64,000 nucleotides of DNA from contig MELF01000017.1 in assembly GCA_001767525.1 (NCBI GenBank), forward strand, positions 137,556-201,555, written 5' to 3'. The notes under the pieces were generated by a model. That model did not search any database, was not told the DNA's origin, and saw only the letters and a list, made by a program, of their open reading frames with translations. This DNA is from Acidobacteria bacterium RIFCSPLOWO2_12_FULL_68_19 (GTDB lineage: Bacteria > Acidobacteriota > Vicinamibacteria > Vicinamibacterales > UBA2999). The position numbers were made by a program, and so were the translations under genes. Every line of letters begins with the position of its first letter. Within the stretch, counting starts at the first letter, position 1. Below, in pieces: positions 50,346 to 59,125 of the stretch.

Positions 50346-51611
50346 TTGAAGACCAGCGCCACACACCCCAAACAGACCGACCGTAGCCGCCGCGAGCGCC
50401 CGGGCCGCCGCGGCCGACGCCCATCCGAGCGCTCGAGAACGGCAGCCCGCCCCGATCGGGACGACACGGCGCCGCTCCCGTACGAGCCGGCGGAGTTCGA
50501 TGCCGCGCCGATGGCGTTCGAGGCCCTCGGGCTCGACGCGCGTCTGCTGAGCGGCATCCGCGATCTCGGATGGGACGAGACGCGTCCCGTGCAGAGCGGC
50601 GTGATCCCGATCGCGCTGTCCGGCGCCGACCTCATCGCGTGTGCGGAGACCGGCACAGGAAAGACCGCGGCGTTTCTCGTCCCCATGCTGCAGCGGTTCC
50701 TGAGCCGCCCCCAGGCCGAGGCGAGCACACGCGCCCTGGTGCTCGCGCCGACGCGCGAACTCGCCGTCCAGATTGAAGATCAGGTGCAGGGGCTCACCTA
50801 CCACACGACGATCTCGAGCGCTGCGGTCTTCGGCGGCGTTCCGATGGACCCGCAGGAGCGCGCCCTCCGCGCCGGCGTCGACATCGTCGTGGCCACGCCC
50901 GGGCGGCTGATGGATCACATGCGGCACGACGCCGTGAACTTCACCGCTCTCGAGATCCTCGTCCTGGACGAAGCGGACCGCATGCTCGACATGGGCTTTC
51001 TGCCGGACGTCCAGCGGATCCTCGCCGCGCTTCCACAGGTGCGACAGACGCTGCTCTTCTCGGCGACGATGCCCGGGGAGGTTCTGAAGCTGACGCAGGA
51101 ATTCTTGCGCGCCCCCCGGTACGTACAGGTGGGGCGCCGCGGCGGACCGGCGCAGACGATTTCGCATGCGATTCAGACGGTTGCAAGGGGCGAGAAGGCC
51201 GAATGGCTGGCGCGGTGGCTGCGGCACGAGGCCGAGGGCCCAGTGCTCGTCTTCTGCCGGACCAAGATCGGGGCCGATCGACTCGCGTCGCGGCTGAGCG
51301 GACTGGGCATTCGGGCGGCCGTGGTGCACGCGGACCGATCGCAGCCGCAGCGGCTCGCGGCCGTCGAGGGGTTCCGTTCGGGAACGTATCCGGTCCTGGT
51401 GGCGACCGACGTCGCCGCCCGCGGCCTCGACATCGACGGCATCGCCCATGTCGTGAACTACGAAGTGCCTGACACGCCGGAAATGTACGTCCACCGAGTG
51501 GGCCGTACCGGACGCGCCGAGTCCACCGGTCGTGCGTTGACGTTGGTGGCACCTGACGAGGTGCGCGCGCTCCGCGCGCTGGAGAAGGCCGTTGGGGTTC
51601 AACTTCAATAA
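50346..51611 (+). CDS. DEAD-box RNA helicase (RhlE-like)
   Basis: 421 aa from TTG 50346, 10 bases after infA. Basic N-terminal tail, then the full motif set: Q motif region (FEALGLDARLLSGIRDLGWDETRPVQ), Walker A AETGTGKT (~100), TRELAVQ, DEAD box LDEADRMLDMGF (~208), SAT (~238), and C-terminal ARGLDID and HRVGRTGRAE (~383). No long C-terminal extension, so it is of the RhlE rather than CsdA/DeaD type. Unwinds structured RNA. Expected to act with IF-1 under cold or stress. Confidence 0.93.
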   Translation: MKTSATHPKQTDRSRRERPGRRGRRPSERSRTAARPDRDDTAPLPYEPAEFDAAPMAFEALGLDARLLSGIRDLGWDETRPVQSGVIPIALSGADLIACAETGTGKTAAFLVPMLQRFLSRPQAEASTRALVLAPTRELAVQIEDQVQGLTYHTTISSAAVFGGVPMDPQERALRAGVDIVVATPGRLMDHMRHDAVNFTALEILVLDEADRMLDMGFLPDVQRILAALPQVRQTLLFSATMPGEVLKLTQEFLRAPRYVQVGRRGGPAQTISHAIQTVARGEKAEWLARWLRHEAEGPVLVFCRTKIGADRLASRLSGLGIRAAVVHADRSQPQRLAAVEGFRSGTYPVLVATDVAARGLDIDGIAHVVNYEVPDTPEMYVHRVGRTGRAESTGRALTLVAPDEVRALRALEKAVGVQLQ

Positions 51612-51855
51612 CCCGGGATCCGGGATCCCGGCCCCGGCCGACCGGCCGGAGTCGGCGGCGCTCGTACGGTTCCATTCCTGCCGCTGGATGCAGCCCGCGG
51701 AAAACGGGAACGCGGAATACTGCACGCACCGCGAGGTCAAACCCTACGCGGGGACGGCCGGGTTCGACGCCGAGGCGTGGTGCCCCGAGTGCCAGCACTA
51801 CAAGCTCCGCCGCTCGCCGAAGAAGCGGAAGCCCGAGGATAGTTACAGCTATTGA
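51592..51855 (+). CDS. Small Cys-rich (zinc-binding?) protein
   Basis: 87 aa from TTG 51592, the only candidate start that keeps the first cysteine; it overlaps the helicase gene by 20 bases. Cys pattern: FHSCRW..., EYCTHR..., WCPECQHY, suggesting one zinc site. Basic C terminus KLRRSPKKRKPEDS. I do not recognise a family. The hairpin at 51613-51631 falls inside this ORF, so the true start may be a later, unusual codon. Convergent with the MerR-TPR gene. Confidence 0.6.
   Translation: MGFNFNNPGSGIPAPADRPESAALVRFHSCRWMQPAENGNAEYCTHREVKPYAGTAGFDAEAWCPECQHYKLRRSPKKRKPEDSYSY
51613..51631 (+). terminator. Hairpin after the helicase stop
   Basis: CCGGGATC, loop CGG, GATCCCGG: perfect 8-bp stem two bases after the helicase TAA. 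No T tract; could be a terminator or an attenuator before the small protein. Confidence 0.45.
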
Positions 51856-51870
51856 CGACTTGACGAGCCG

Positions 51871-52683
51871 TCAGTCCGAGAATTCCTTCGCCAGATCCAC
51901 CCACTCGCCCTTCGGCGCCAGCTGCTGGTACGCCCGCCAGTGAACGCGCGCTTCCCGCGAGTGCCCGCCTTTCTCGAGCGTCACGGCCAGATAGAAGTGC
52001 GCGTCGGCGTAGGCCGGATTCAGTTTGAGCGCGTCCCGGTAGCACGTCTGCGCCAGGGGATACCGGCCGAGATCGTGAAAGATGTTCCCCAGATTGAAAT
52101 GGGCCTCGAACACGTCGGGCTCGAGCGCGATGGCTCGCTCGTAGAGCGCCTGCGCCTCGGCAATTTCGTCGCGGGCGTAGTGGATGTTCGCCAGATTGAT
52201 CAGCCCTGGAACCAGGTACGGGTCGATCTCGAGCGCACGCCGGTACGCCGTCGCCGCACTGTCGAAATTGGCGGGATCTCCATCGTCGAGGAGCGACGCG
52301 GTCAGGAAATACTGCTCGGCCGTCGATTCGGGCGGCGGCGGGGGCGGATCCAACAGCGCCGCCAGCGGCGGCAGCTCGCGACGACGCAGTTGCAGCACCT
52401 TGGCCGGCTGCGCCTCGAGACGGAAGTCGAACGTCAACTGCCCTGATCGCGACGCCAGCAGATGGCGAAGCACGGAACGGAAGCTGGAGCCCGCGGCCAA
52501 TGCCTCGTCGGCCTGCTTGATGACCGCGACATCGGCAAACGAGTACGACTCGTCACCGCTCCCGCTCCGCTCGGGGCGGATGAGGCCCCACTTCTGCATG
52601 TAGCGAAGATGATCGTCGCGCACCTGCGTGTACCGCTCGAGCAGCTGACGCCGCGACGTAAAGGCAGGGCCCGTGGTTGTCAC
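51871..52683 (-). CDS. MerR-type HTH fused to TPR repeats
   Basis: 270 aa. GTG start. N-terminal ~90 residues resemble a MerR-like winged helix (YTQVRDDHLRYMQKWGLIRP, SYSFADVAVIKQADEALAAG). After a Pro-rich linker (DPPPPPPES) there are about four TPRs (FDSAATAYRRALEIDPYLVPGLINLA...AQALYERAIALEPD..., CYRDALKLNPAYADAHFYLA). A one-component regulator or scaffold. No SD; TATAGT lies nine bases before the GTG. Divergent from glucokinase. Confidence 0.85.
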   Translation of the reverse strand: MTTTGPAFTSRRQLLERYTQVRDDHLRYMQKWGLIRPERSGSGDESYSFADVAVIKQADEALAAGSSFRSVLRHLLASRSGQLTFDFRLEAQPAKVLQLRRRELPPLAALLDPPPPPPESTAEQYFLTASLLDDGDPANFDSAATAYRRALEIDPYLVPGLINLANIHYARDEIAEAQALYERAIALEPDVFEAHFNLGNIFHDLGRYPLAQTCYRDALKLNPAYADAHFYLAVTLEKGGHSREARVHWRAYQQLAPKGEWVDLAKEFSD

Positions 52684-52710
52684 ACCGCGTTCACTATAAT
52701 CTTAGTTCGG

Positions 52711-52796
52711 GGTCGGTAGCTGGCGGGTAGCTGTTCCTGTTGCTCGGCGACCAGCTGCCGACCGGCAACGGCCGCCCTACCACTTCCCGACTACCG
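52711..52796. repeat. GGTAG/CTACC palindromic element (second copy)
   Basis: GGTCGGTAGCTG (52711-52722) pairs with CAGCTGCCGACC (52752-52763) over 12 bp with one wobble; the outer parts (GGTAG...CTACC) also repeat inversely. It lies in the divergent region between the MerR-TPR and glucokinase genes. Related in words to 39201-39284. Confidence 0.6.
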
Positions 52797-52797
52797 T

Positions 52798-53775
52798 ATG
52801 CTGCTCGCAGGAGACGTCGGCGGTACGAAGACGCTCCTCGGCCTGTTCGAACGCGCCGATCGGCGCCCACGTCGGATTCACGCCTTCAGCTATCCCACCA
52901 CGGCGTTCGACAGCTTCGGCGCCATGCTCGACGCGTTCGCGCGAGAGGCGGGTCGCCCCCTGCGAATCGACGCCGCGGCGGTCGGCGTCGCTGGCCCCGT
53001 GCTCGCCGGCCACGCCCGCCTGACGAACATAGTCTGGGACATCGGCGACGACGAGATCGCGGCACGGCTCGGCACCTCGCGCGTGCGGCTCGTCAACGAT
53101 CTCGAAGCGCTGGCGAACAGCGCCGACGTGCTGGCCGACGAAGAAGTCGCCGTGCTCCAGCAGGGTGTGCTCCGTGAGGACGGTCACGCCGTCGTCATTG
53201 CGGCCGGCACCGGCCTCGGGCAGGCGCACCTCCTCCGCGTCGGCCGCCGGCTTCGGCCGGTCCCCTCCGAAGGAGGACATGCCGATTTCGCCCCGCGCAC
53301 CGACCGCGAGATCGAACTGTTGCGGATGCTTCGCGCCGAGTACGGCCGCGCGGAGGTCGAGCACGTGTTGAGCGGACCGGGCCTGCTGAATCTGCACCGC
53401 TTCACCCACGGCGGCCGGCCCTGCGGCGAGGTCGGCGCGCTGACCTCGGCGACCAGCCCTGCGGCCGTCTCGCAGGCCGCCATGAGCGCGCGGTGTCAGG
53501 CCTGCGTGGAATCGCTGGCGATCTTCGTGAGTGCTTACGGCGCAGAGGCCGGGAATCTGGCGCTGCGCGGGATGGCGACCTCTGGCGTGTGGGTGGGCGG
53601 CGGCATTGCGCCGAAGATCCTCCCGCTCCTGCAGGACGGGCGCTTCATCGAGGCGTTTTGCGCCAAAGGGGTCATGGCTCCCCTCGTCGCGCAGATTCCC
53701 GTCAAAGTCATCGTGAACCCCGAAGCGGGCCTGCTCGGAGCCGCCGTGTTCGCGCAGGAACTCGTGGACGCGTGA
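52798..53775 (+). CDS. glk: Glucokinase
   Basis: 325 aa. ATP-binding GDVGGTKTLLGLFE at the N terminus, GVAGPVLAGHARLTNIVWDI, LVNDLEALANS, AGTGLGQA and PSEGGHADFAPRTDREIELL, then VWVGGGIAPKI. Matches the bacterial Glk group (E. coli 321 aa) rather than the ROK cysteine-zinc type. Phosphorylates glucose to glucose-6-phosphate. The promoter region holds the palindromic element. Convergent with the ABC permease gene. Confidence 0.93.
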   Translation: MLLAGDVGGTKTLLGLFERADRRPRRIHAFSYPTTAFDSFGAMLDAFAREAGRPLRIDAAAVGVAGPVLAGHARLTNIVWDIGDDEIAARLGTSRVRLVNDLEALANSADVLADEEVAVLQQGVLREDGHAVVIAAGTGLGQAHLLRVGRRLRPVPSEGGHADFAPRTDREIELLRMLRAEYGRAEVEHVLSGPGLLNLHRFTHGGRPCGEVGALTSATSPAAVSQAAMSARCQACVESLAIFVSAYGAEAGNLALRGMATSGVWVGGGIAPKILPLLQDGRFIEAFCAKGVMAPLVAQIPVKVIVNPEAGLLGAAVFAQELVDA

Positions 53776-53808
53776 AGGGCAACGGGGGCCTGGTTCACAG
53801 TACGCGTG

Positions 53809-55497
53809 CTACCGCTCCGCCATCCTCTCGAGCGCCCTCACGCCCGCCCGCATCGCGACAAGACAGGTCACGACGCTCAACGCCATCGCCAGCGTGAAGC
53901 TTGCCGCCATGAGGAACTCGCGCATGGCCGAGAGCTGAATGCGGCGGATGCGGCTGAACAGCCACAATGACGAGGGCCACCCGAGCAGGACAATCGTGGC
54001 GATGACATAGAGAACGGCGAGAATCATGAACGTGACGCCGCCGTACGACCCGGCCGCCTGCGTCGGATCGGCGCCGAACCGCGGGTAGCACGCGCCCAGC
54101 CCGACCGCCAGCCCCACCAGGGCGCCCGTCATGAAGACGACGGCCACCGCTGCGACGATCTTGAGGAAGGGGTCGACCCCCATCAGCTCGTTGGCGGCAA
54201 CCGTGAGCCCTTCGGTGAAGAGAAGGACCGGAATCAGACCGATCCAGAACTTCGACCAGAGGAAATCACCGAGCGAGATCGGCGAGCTGCGGATGACCCA
54301 GAATGCCGCACCTTCGGTCGAGACTGCCGGGAAGACGAACCGCACCGCCACGGTCGCGAGCACGAAGCCGGCCATCGCGAGGTTCACGAAAGCATAGACA
54401 TTCTTGAGGAAGCCGCTCATGTAGGGGATGCGCTCCAGGTCCAGCGTCCGGAAGTTGTAGAGATACAGCAGGACCAGGGCGAAGAGCGGCAGCAGTTGGA
54501 GCCATTGACTGACGTCGCGCAGGAAGACCTTGGCATCCTTGATGAGGAGCTGCCGTCGCACCGTGGAGACCGGGAGCGCGTGCGCCACTCGATCGATCAC
54601 GCCGAGCGGCGTGACGCGCGCCTTGGGCGCCTCCTGCGACCTGGAATAGCCGGCACGATGCCAGCGGCGATCCTCCGCGCTCAACACCACCGTACAGGCG
54701 AGCGCCGTCGTCCAGAGCGCCGCGCCGTGCAGCAGGTCGTGGCCGCCCTGCAGCTCGGCAAACAGCAACTCCCCCGCCCAGAACGACGGCAGCAGCGGCG
54801 TGAGGGGCGACTGCAGCGTCGCGAAGAAGTCGGCGATGTCGGGGAGCGACTCGACGCGCAGCAGTCGCTCGGGCTGGATGAAGCGCAGGATCAGCACGAG
54901 CGCCGCCGCGAACCCGATTCCGACCAGCGCCAGCAGATCGCGGGCGCGCCGCGCCGGGAGCACGTTCACGAGCAGCAGTGTGGCGCCCGTGCCCGCAGCG
55001 ACCGGAATCATGGCAAACGGCGCCACGATCAGGACGCCCGCCGCGTAGAACGCGACCGGCGCACACCGCGCGGCGCCGACGCCGAGCAGCACCGGCGTCA
55101 GGAACATGACCACCATCCACGACGCCTGCCCGACCGTCCGGGTGAACCGGGCGAGGAACAGCCGGCCCGAGGCAATCGGCGCCGTGAGCAGCAGGCGCAA
55201 GTCGTCGGCGAGAAAGAACGTCGAGAACGCGGTCACGACGCCGCTGAAGGCCAGAAAGGCGAGGAACGTCAGGAACAGCCACGACAGTCCCAGCCGGAGC
55301 AGGTAGTCACCGAACTCCGCGTACGCCAGCAGCTGCCGTGTCACCCAGAACGACCCGGCGAAGAGCGCGGCGCACACGCCGATGCCGATGCCGCCGACGA
55401 GCGACGCCCGCAGCAGGTCGCCCGGTTCCCGCCGCCGCAGGCGGTTCCGCGACGACCAGACCCACGGCAGCAGCAGAAACGGGAATGGACGCGTCAT
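53809..55497 (-). CDS. ABC-2-type exporter permease (putative)
   Basis: 562 aa, ATG 55497. About twelve hydrophobic segments in two clusters, e.g. LGLSWLFLTFLAFLAFSGVVTAF, DLLALVGIGFAAALVLILRF, GVTFMILAVLYVIATIVLLG. A cytoplasmic stretch lies between them. Resembles ABC-2 membrane permeases of the 'ATPase plus large permease' type. Follows the ATPase (55595) on the same strand, with 97 bases between. Cargo unknown. Confidence 0.75.
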   Translation of the reverse strand: MTRPFPFLLLPWVWSSRNRLRRREPGDLLRASLVGGIGIGVCAALFAGSFWVTRQLLAYAEFGDYLLRLGLSWLFLTFLAFLAFSGVVTAFSTFFLADDLRLLLTAPIASGRLFLARFTRTVGQASWMVVMFLTPVLLGVGAARCAPVAFYAAGVLIVAPFAMIPVAAGTGATLLLVNVLPARRARDLLALVGIGFAAALVLILRFIQPERLLRVESLPDIADFFATLQSPLTPLLPSFWAGELLFAELQGGHDLLHGAALWTTALACTVVLSAEDRRWHRAGYSRSQEAPKARVTPLGVIDRVAHALPVSTVRRQLLIKDAKVFLRDVSQWLQLLPLFALVLLYLYNFRTLDLERIPYMSGFLKNVYAFVNLAMAGFVLATVAVRFVFPAVSTEGAAFWVIRSSPISLGDFLWSKFWIGLIPVLLFTEGLTVAANELMGVDPFLKIVAAVAVVFMTGALVGLAVGLGACYPRFGADPTQAAGSYGGVTFMILAVLYVIATIVLLGWPSSLWLFSRIRRIQLSAMREFLMAASFTLAMALSVVTCLVAMRAGVRALERMAER

Positions 55498-55594
55498 GAC
55501 AGCGCCCGCGGCCACGGCGTCTCGCCGACGCGCTGAGACACTGGAGAACACACCTGGCCTCGGTGGTTCTTCGTGTCGTCGGTGCGCATCGACA

Positions 55595-56347
55595 TCACAC
55601 GATCTCGTCGATTTCCTGCAGCCCGCTGCCGCCCGTGAGCCTCAGGAAGATCGATGTGAAGTGCTCGTCGCCCGCGCCGGTGAGCCGGCGCACATCCTCG
55701 ACGGTGCCCTGCACGACGATGCGCCCTTTGTTGATGATGCTGATCCGGTGGCTCATCTCCTCGGCAACTTCGAGCGTATGGGTGCTCATCAGGATCGCGA
55801 CGCCGCCCTCGCTCATGCGACGGAACACCGCCTTGATGAGTCTGGCCCCGCGCGGGTCGAGGCCCACCATCGGCTCATCGACGACCACGGCGCGCGGCCG
55901 GTGCAGGAACGCCGCGCTCATCACGAGCCGCTGCTTCATGCCGTGGGAAAAGCTCTCCACCAGCTCGTGTTCCCAGCGCCGCAGCTCGAACAGGTCGAGC
56001 ATCTCGTGCACCCGCGGAGCGATGTCGGCGCCGTCGATCCCGTACAGGCCGCCGTGGAACCGCAGGAACTCGCCGGCCGTGAGCTTCTCGTAGATGAACG
56101 GCCGATCCGGCACGAACCCGAGCGACCCCTTGGCCGCCTCGGGCTCCAGGGCCATGTCGTGGCCGTTGACGACCACGCGTCCGGCCGTGGGCTGCAGCAG
56201 CCCGGCAATCATCCGCAGCGTGGTCGTCTTGCCCGCGCCGTTCGGCCCGAGGAACCCGTGAATCTCGCCCGGTTGCACCTCGAGGTCCACATCGTCCACC
56301 GCCGCGAAGGCGCCATACCGCTTGACGACGTGCTCGACGGCAATCAT
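55595..56347 (-). CDS. ABC transporter ATP-binding protein
   Basis: 250 aa. Walker A FLGPNGAGKTTTLRM (~33), signature ESFSHGMKQRLVMSAAF (~132) in the degenerate form common in ABC-2 exporters, Walker B VVVDEPMVGLDPRGA (~154), H-loop STHTLEVAEEM. ATGA overlap with the transglutaminase gene (starts at 56347). Partner of the permease at 53809. The 769-aa ORF is the same gene read back into the neighbour. Confidence 0.93.
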   Translation of the reverse strand: MIAVEHVVKRYGAFAAVDDVDLEVQPGEIHGFLGPNGAGKTTTLRMIAGLLQPTAGRVVVNGHDMALEPEAAKGSLGFVPDRPFIYEKLTAGEFLRFHGGLYGIDGADIAPRVHEMLDLFELRRWEHELVESFSHGMKQRLVMSAAFLHRPRAVVVDEPMVGLDPRGARLIKAVFRRMSEGGVAILMSTHTLEVAEEMSHRISIINKGRIVVQGTVEDVRRLTGAGDEHFTSIFLRLTGGSGLQEIDEIV

Positions 56348-57969
56348 GGAGTGTCGCACCCGCATCCGCGCGGCTGGGAACGCGGGGCCGGCAGCGGCGG
56401 GAGCCCCGCCTGTTCCCGGCCGACGAGCACCGGCGTGATGCGCGGATCGAGATCCAGATCGAGCACCGTCATTCGAATCCGCCCGATGAGCGGCACGATG
56501 GCCGCCTGCGCGTCGAGCCCGCCGCGCACCAGCCGCAGATGCGTGCCGTCGGCGGGGAACTGGTTGAGCGTCGGATCCACCGGCAGCCAGAGGCCGCGAC
56601 CGTCGCCCTCGTCGAGGTACACTTCGGGCCACGCGTGATAGTAGAAGGCGCCCTGCGCGCCGCGGACGAAGACGAGGCCCACGGCAATGCGCGCGGGAAT
56701 GCCGGCTGCGCGCGCCATCGCAACATAGAGCGCCGTGTGCTCGTTGCAGTCGCCCACCTTGGTGCGGAGCACCTCGAGCGCCGACGGCAGGCTGACGGTC
56801 GGTTTCTTGTCGAGCAGCGCGTTCACGTACCGCGTCAGGCGCTCGGCCCTGGCACGCTGGCCGGCCACACCTTGGAGCGCCCGGCGGGCTTCCTCCGCTA
56901 TTTCCGGCGCGTCGCTCTCGATGAACGGTTCCGGAGCGAGATACTGCGCGGCGTCGGCGTCGCCAGGACCCGACCGCAGCGTCTGCGGATCGCGAATCTC
57001 GATGACGGCGCCCTCGACTGTCTGGCCGACGCCGTCGAGGTCCCGCCGAGGCAGATCGACGCCGTCGAGGCGAAGCCGGAGGCGCCGCACGGCGCGCGGC
57101 TCGTCGATTCGCTGCGACATGACGGGCACGACCGCCGACATGCGCAGCAGATCCTCCTGCACGCCTCCGGGAATGGCCAGCCCCTGAGCCTGCTCCGGCG
57201 TCTCCCGCACCGTCATGAGCCCGAGCGGACTTTCCTCGCGGATGACTTCGCCGGTGTCGGTCACCCAGGCGGTCGTCTTCAGACCCTGGAATGCCATCTC
57301 GACCCGAAAGGCGGGCATGCTCCCGTCCCGCGTGCGCACGATCTCGCGCGCGCGGATCGCCACGTCCATCGGTGTGTTCTGCAACGTGGCCGGATCGAAG
57401 ACGGTCCAGCGAAGGCGGGGACGGCCGGCCAGGCCGCGGCTCGCCAGCATCCGAAACAGGTTCAGGCTCGTGGCCGGAGGTTCGTCGAGGCGGCGTTCCT
57501 CGGTGCGCGTCGTGCCACCCGACCTGATCGCCAGACGCAGCAGGTGCGCTCCACCCGAGGCGGCGGGCTCGATCGTGCCGCGCACCTCCACGGGTCCGGT
57601 CCCGGGATCGAGTGCGAACACGAACGCCCGCAGCACGAATGCGCTGTCGACCTGCGCGGTGGTGCGGATCGTCGTCGTCGTGGCCGATCCGAGCAGCGTC
57701 AGCAGCAGGCGTGCGTCTTCCTGGAGCTCGAAGCCGGTGTCGGTGCGTATCGTCTGGCTGACGGTGAAGCCGATCTTCTCGCCGCGGTAGTACACGCCGC
57801 GCCAGGTCGCCGTCGGGCCGTACCGGGCGAGGTCCGTCGCGAGATTCGCCGGCGCCGCCTGCACGTAGGAGCGGTGCACGAGCACCGCCATACAGCCAGC
57901 CCACGCCACGAGGACGAGGAGGGAGAGCGGTCGGGTGACCGTTGGCGAAACCGGCCGTAGCAGCTTCAT
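56344..57969 (-). CDS. Exported transglutaminase-like protein
   Basis: 541 aa from ATG 57969 (MKLLRPVSPTVTRPLSLLVLV), with an N-terminal membrane anchor or signal. The Cys-His-Asp triad is present: KVGDCNEHTALYVAMARAAGI (~408), YYHAWPEVYL (~446), PVDPTLNQFP (~465). Long N-terminal beta-rich region of unknown role. First gene of a minus-strand operon with the ABC ATPase (ATGA overlap) and permease. Could modify or cut a substrate exported by the transporter. Confidence 0.87.
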   Translation of the reverse strand: MKLLRPVSPTVTRPLSLLVLVAWAGCMAVLVHRSYVQAAPANLATDLARYGPTATWRGVYYRGEKIGFTVSQTIRTDTGFELQEDARLLLTLLGSATTTTIRTTAQVDSAFVLRAFVFALDPGTGPVEVRGTIEPAASGGAHLLRLAIRSGGTTRTEERRLDEPPATSLNLFRMLASRGLAGRPRLRWTVFDPATLQNTPMDVAIRAREIVRTRDGSMPAFRVEMAFQGLKTTAWVTDTGEVIREESPLGLMTVRETPEQAQGLAIPGGVQEDLLRMSAVVPVMSQRIDEPRAVRRLRLRLDGVDLPRRDLDGVGQTVEGAVIEIRDPQTLRSGPGDADAAQYLAPEPFIESDAPEIAEEARRALQGVAGQRARAERLTRYVNALLDKKPTVSLPSALEVLRTKVGDCNEHTALYVAMARAAGIPARIAVGLVFVRGAQGAFYYHAWPEVYLDEGDGRGLWLPVDPTLNQFPADGTHLRLVRGGLDAQAAIVPLIGRIRMTVLDLDLDPRITPVLVGREQAGLPPLPAPRSQPRGCGCDTP

Positions 57970-58085
57970 CGAACCCGGAAATCCCGATCGTGTATCGGTC
58001 GTCCAGCCTGGCGCCTGCAGACGCCGCCGCGCCCAGCGCGGCCCGCGGGCAACCCGCGCAACCCGCACCGAATCAAGGGCTTACC

Positions 58086-58115
58086 TTGACTTGGCTGGAA
58101 CCCGCGCGGTACGCT
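58086..58115 (+). promoter_or_regulatory. Candidate promoter of thiSG
   Basis: TTGACT, 18 bases, TACGCT, 25 bases before thiS. I see no TPP riboswitch in the 170 bases upstream. Confidence 0.4.
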
Positions 58116-58140
58116 GGGGTGGTCCTCCAAGCGACGGTCC

Positions 58141-58341
58141 TTGCTGATCACGCTCAACGGCGACGCGTACGAGCTCGACGAGCCTCTGTCTGTGGCCGAC
58201 TTGCTTCAGACGTTGTCGATCGACCCCCGCCGCGTGGCCGTGGAGTACAACTACTCGATCCTCAAGCGGCAGCTCTTCGCGGAGACGATCGTGCACGAGG
58301 GCGACTGCATCGAGATCGTGAATTTCGTGGGTGGTGGCTGA
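58141..58341 (+). CDS. thiS: Sulfur carrier protein ThiS
   Basis: 66 aa, TTG start at 58141. Ubiquitin-like fold [36 protein letters not shown] terminus [10 protein letters not shown] ending in the Gly-Gly needed for adenylation and thiocarboxylation. Carries sulfur for the thiazole half of thiamine. One base before thiG. Confidence 0.92.
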   Translation: MLITLNGDAYELDEPLSVADLLQTLSIDPRRVAVEYNYSILKRQLFAETIVHEGDCIEIVNFVGGG

Positions 58342-58342
58342 C

Positions 58343-59122
58343 ATGAGCAACACGCCGTTCGTTATCGCGGGCCGCAGCTTCACGTCGAGGCTGATCGTCG
58401 GCACCGGCAAGTATTCGTCATTCCCCGTGATGGCGCAGGCACATGCGGCCTCGGGCGCTGAGATCGTGACGGTGGCGGTGCGGCGTGTGAACATCAGCGA
58501 CCGCTCGCGCGAGTCGCTCCTCGACTACATCGACACCGACCGCATCTTCGTCCTGCCGAACACGGCCGGATGCTACACGGCCGAGGAAGCGGTGCGGACA
58601 GCGCACCTGGCGCGCGAAGCCGGGCTGTCGCACTGGGTGAAGCTGGAGGTGATCGGCGACGAGCGCACGCTGTTCCCCGACACCGAAGCGCTCGTGGCGG
58701 CCACGCGCACGCTGGTGCGCGACGGCTTCGTCGTATTGCCCTACACCAACGACGATCCCATCGTCTGCCGGAAGCTCGAGGACGCCGGCGCCGCTGCCGT
58801 CATGCCGCTCGGCGCGCCGATCGGATCGGGGCTCGGGATTCAGAACGCGAACAACCTGCGCATCATCCGGGAATTCGCCCGTGTGCCGGTCGTCGTCGAT
58901 GCCGGTGTCGGAACCGCGTCGGATGCGGCGCTCGCCATGGAACTCGGCGCCGACGGCGTCCTGATGAATACGGCCATTGCGGGCGCCGACGATCCGGTCG
59001 CCATGGCGGAGGCGATGCGGCACGCGGTCGTCGCGGGACGGCTGGCGTACCTGGCGGGCCGCATCCCCCGCAAGATGTACGCGACGGCCAGCAGCCCGGT
59101 GGAAGGCATGGTCGGCCGTTAG
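58343..59122 (+). CDS. thiG: Thiazole synthase ThiG
   Basis: 259 aa from ATG 58343 (a GTG four codons earlier is possible). TIM-barrel markers [103 protein letters not shown]. The lysine of WVKLEV forms the Schiff base with DXP. Makes thiazole phosphate with ThiS sulfur. No thiF, thiH/thiO or thiE is adjacent, so the rest of the pathway is elsewhere. Confidence 0.96.
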   Translation: MSNTPFVIAGRSFTSRLIVGTGKYSSFPVMAQAHAASGAEIVTVAVRRVNISDRSRESLLDYIDTDRIFVLPNTAGCYTAEEAVRTAHLAREAGLSHWVKLEVIGDERTLFPDTEALVAATRTLVRDGFVVLPYTNDDPIVCRKLEDAGAAAVMPLGAPIGSGLGIQNANNLRIIREFARVPVVVDAGVGTASDAALAMELGADGVLMNTAIAGADDPVAMAEAMRHAVVAGRLAYLAGRIPRKMYATASSPVEGMVGR

Positions 59123-59125
59123 CCG

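Noticed and set aside
57970-58140. TPP riboswitch ahead of thiS
   Set aside because: I looked for CUGAGA and the conserved helices and found none; only a sigma-70-like promoter is visible.
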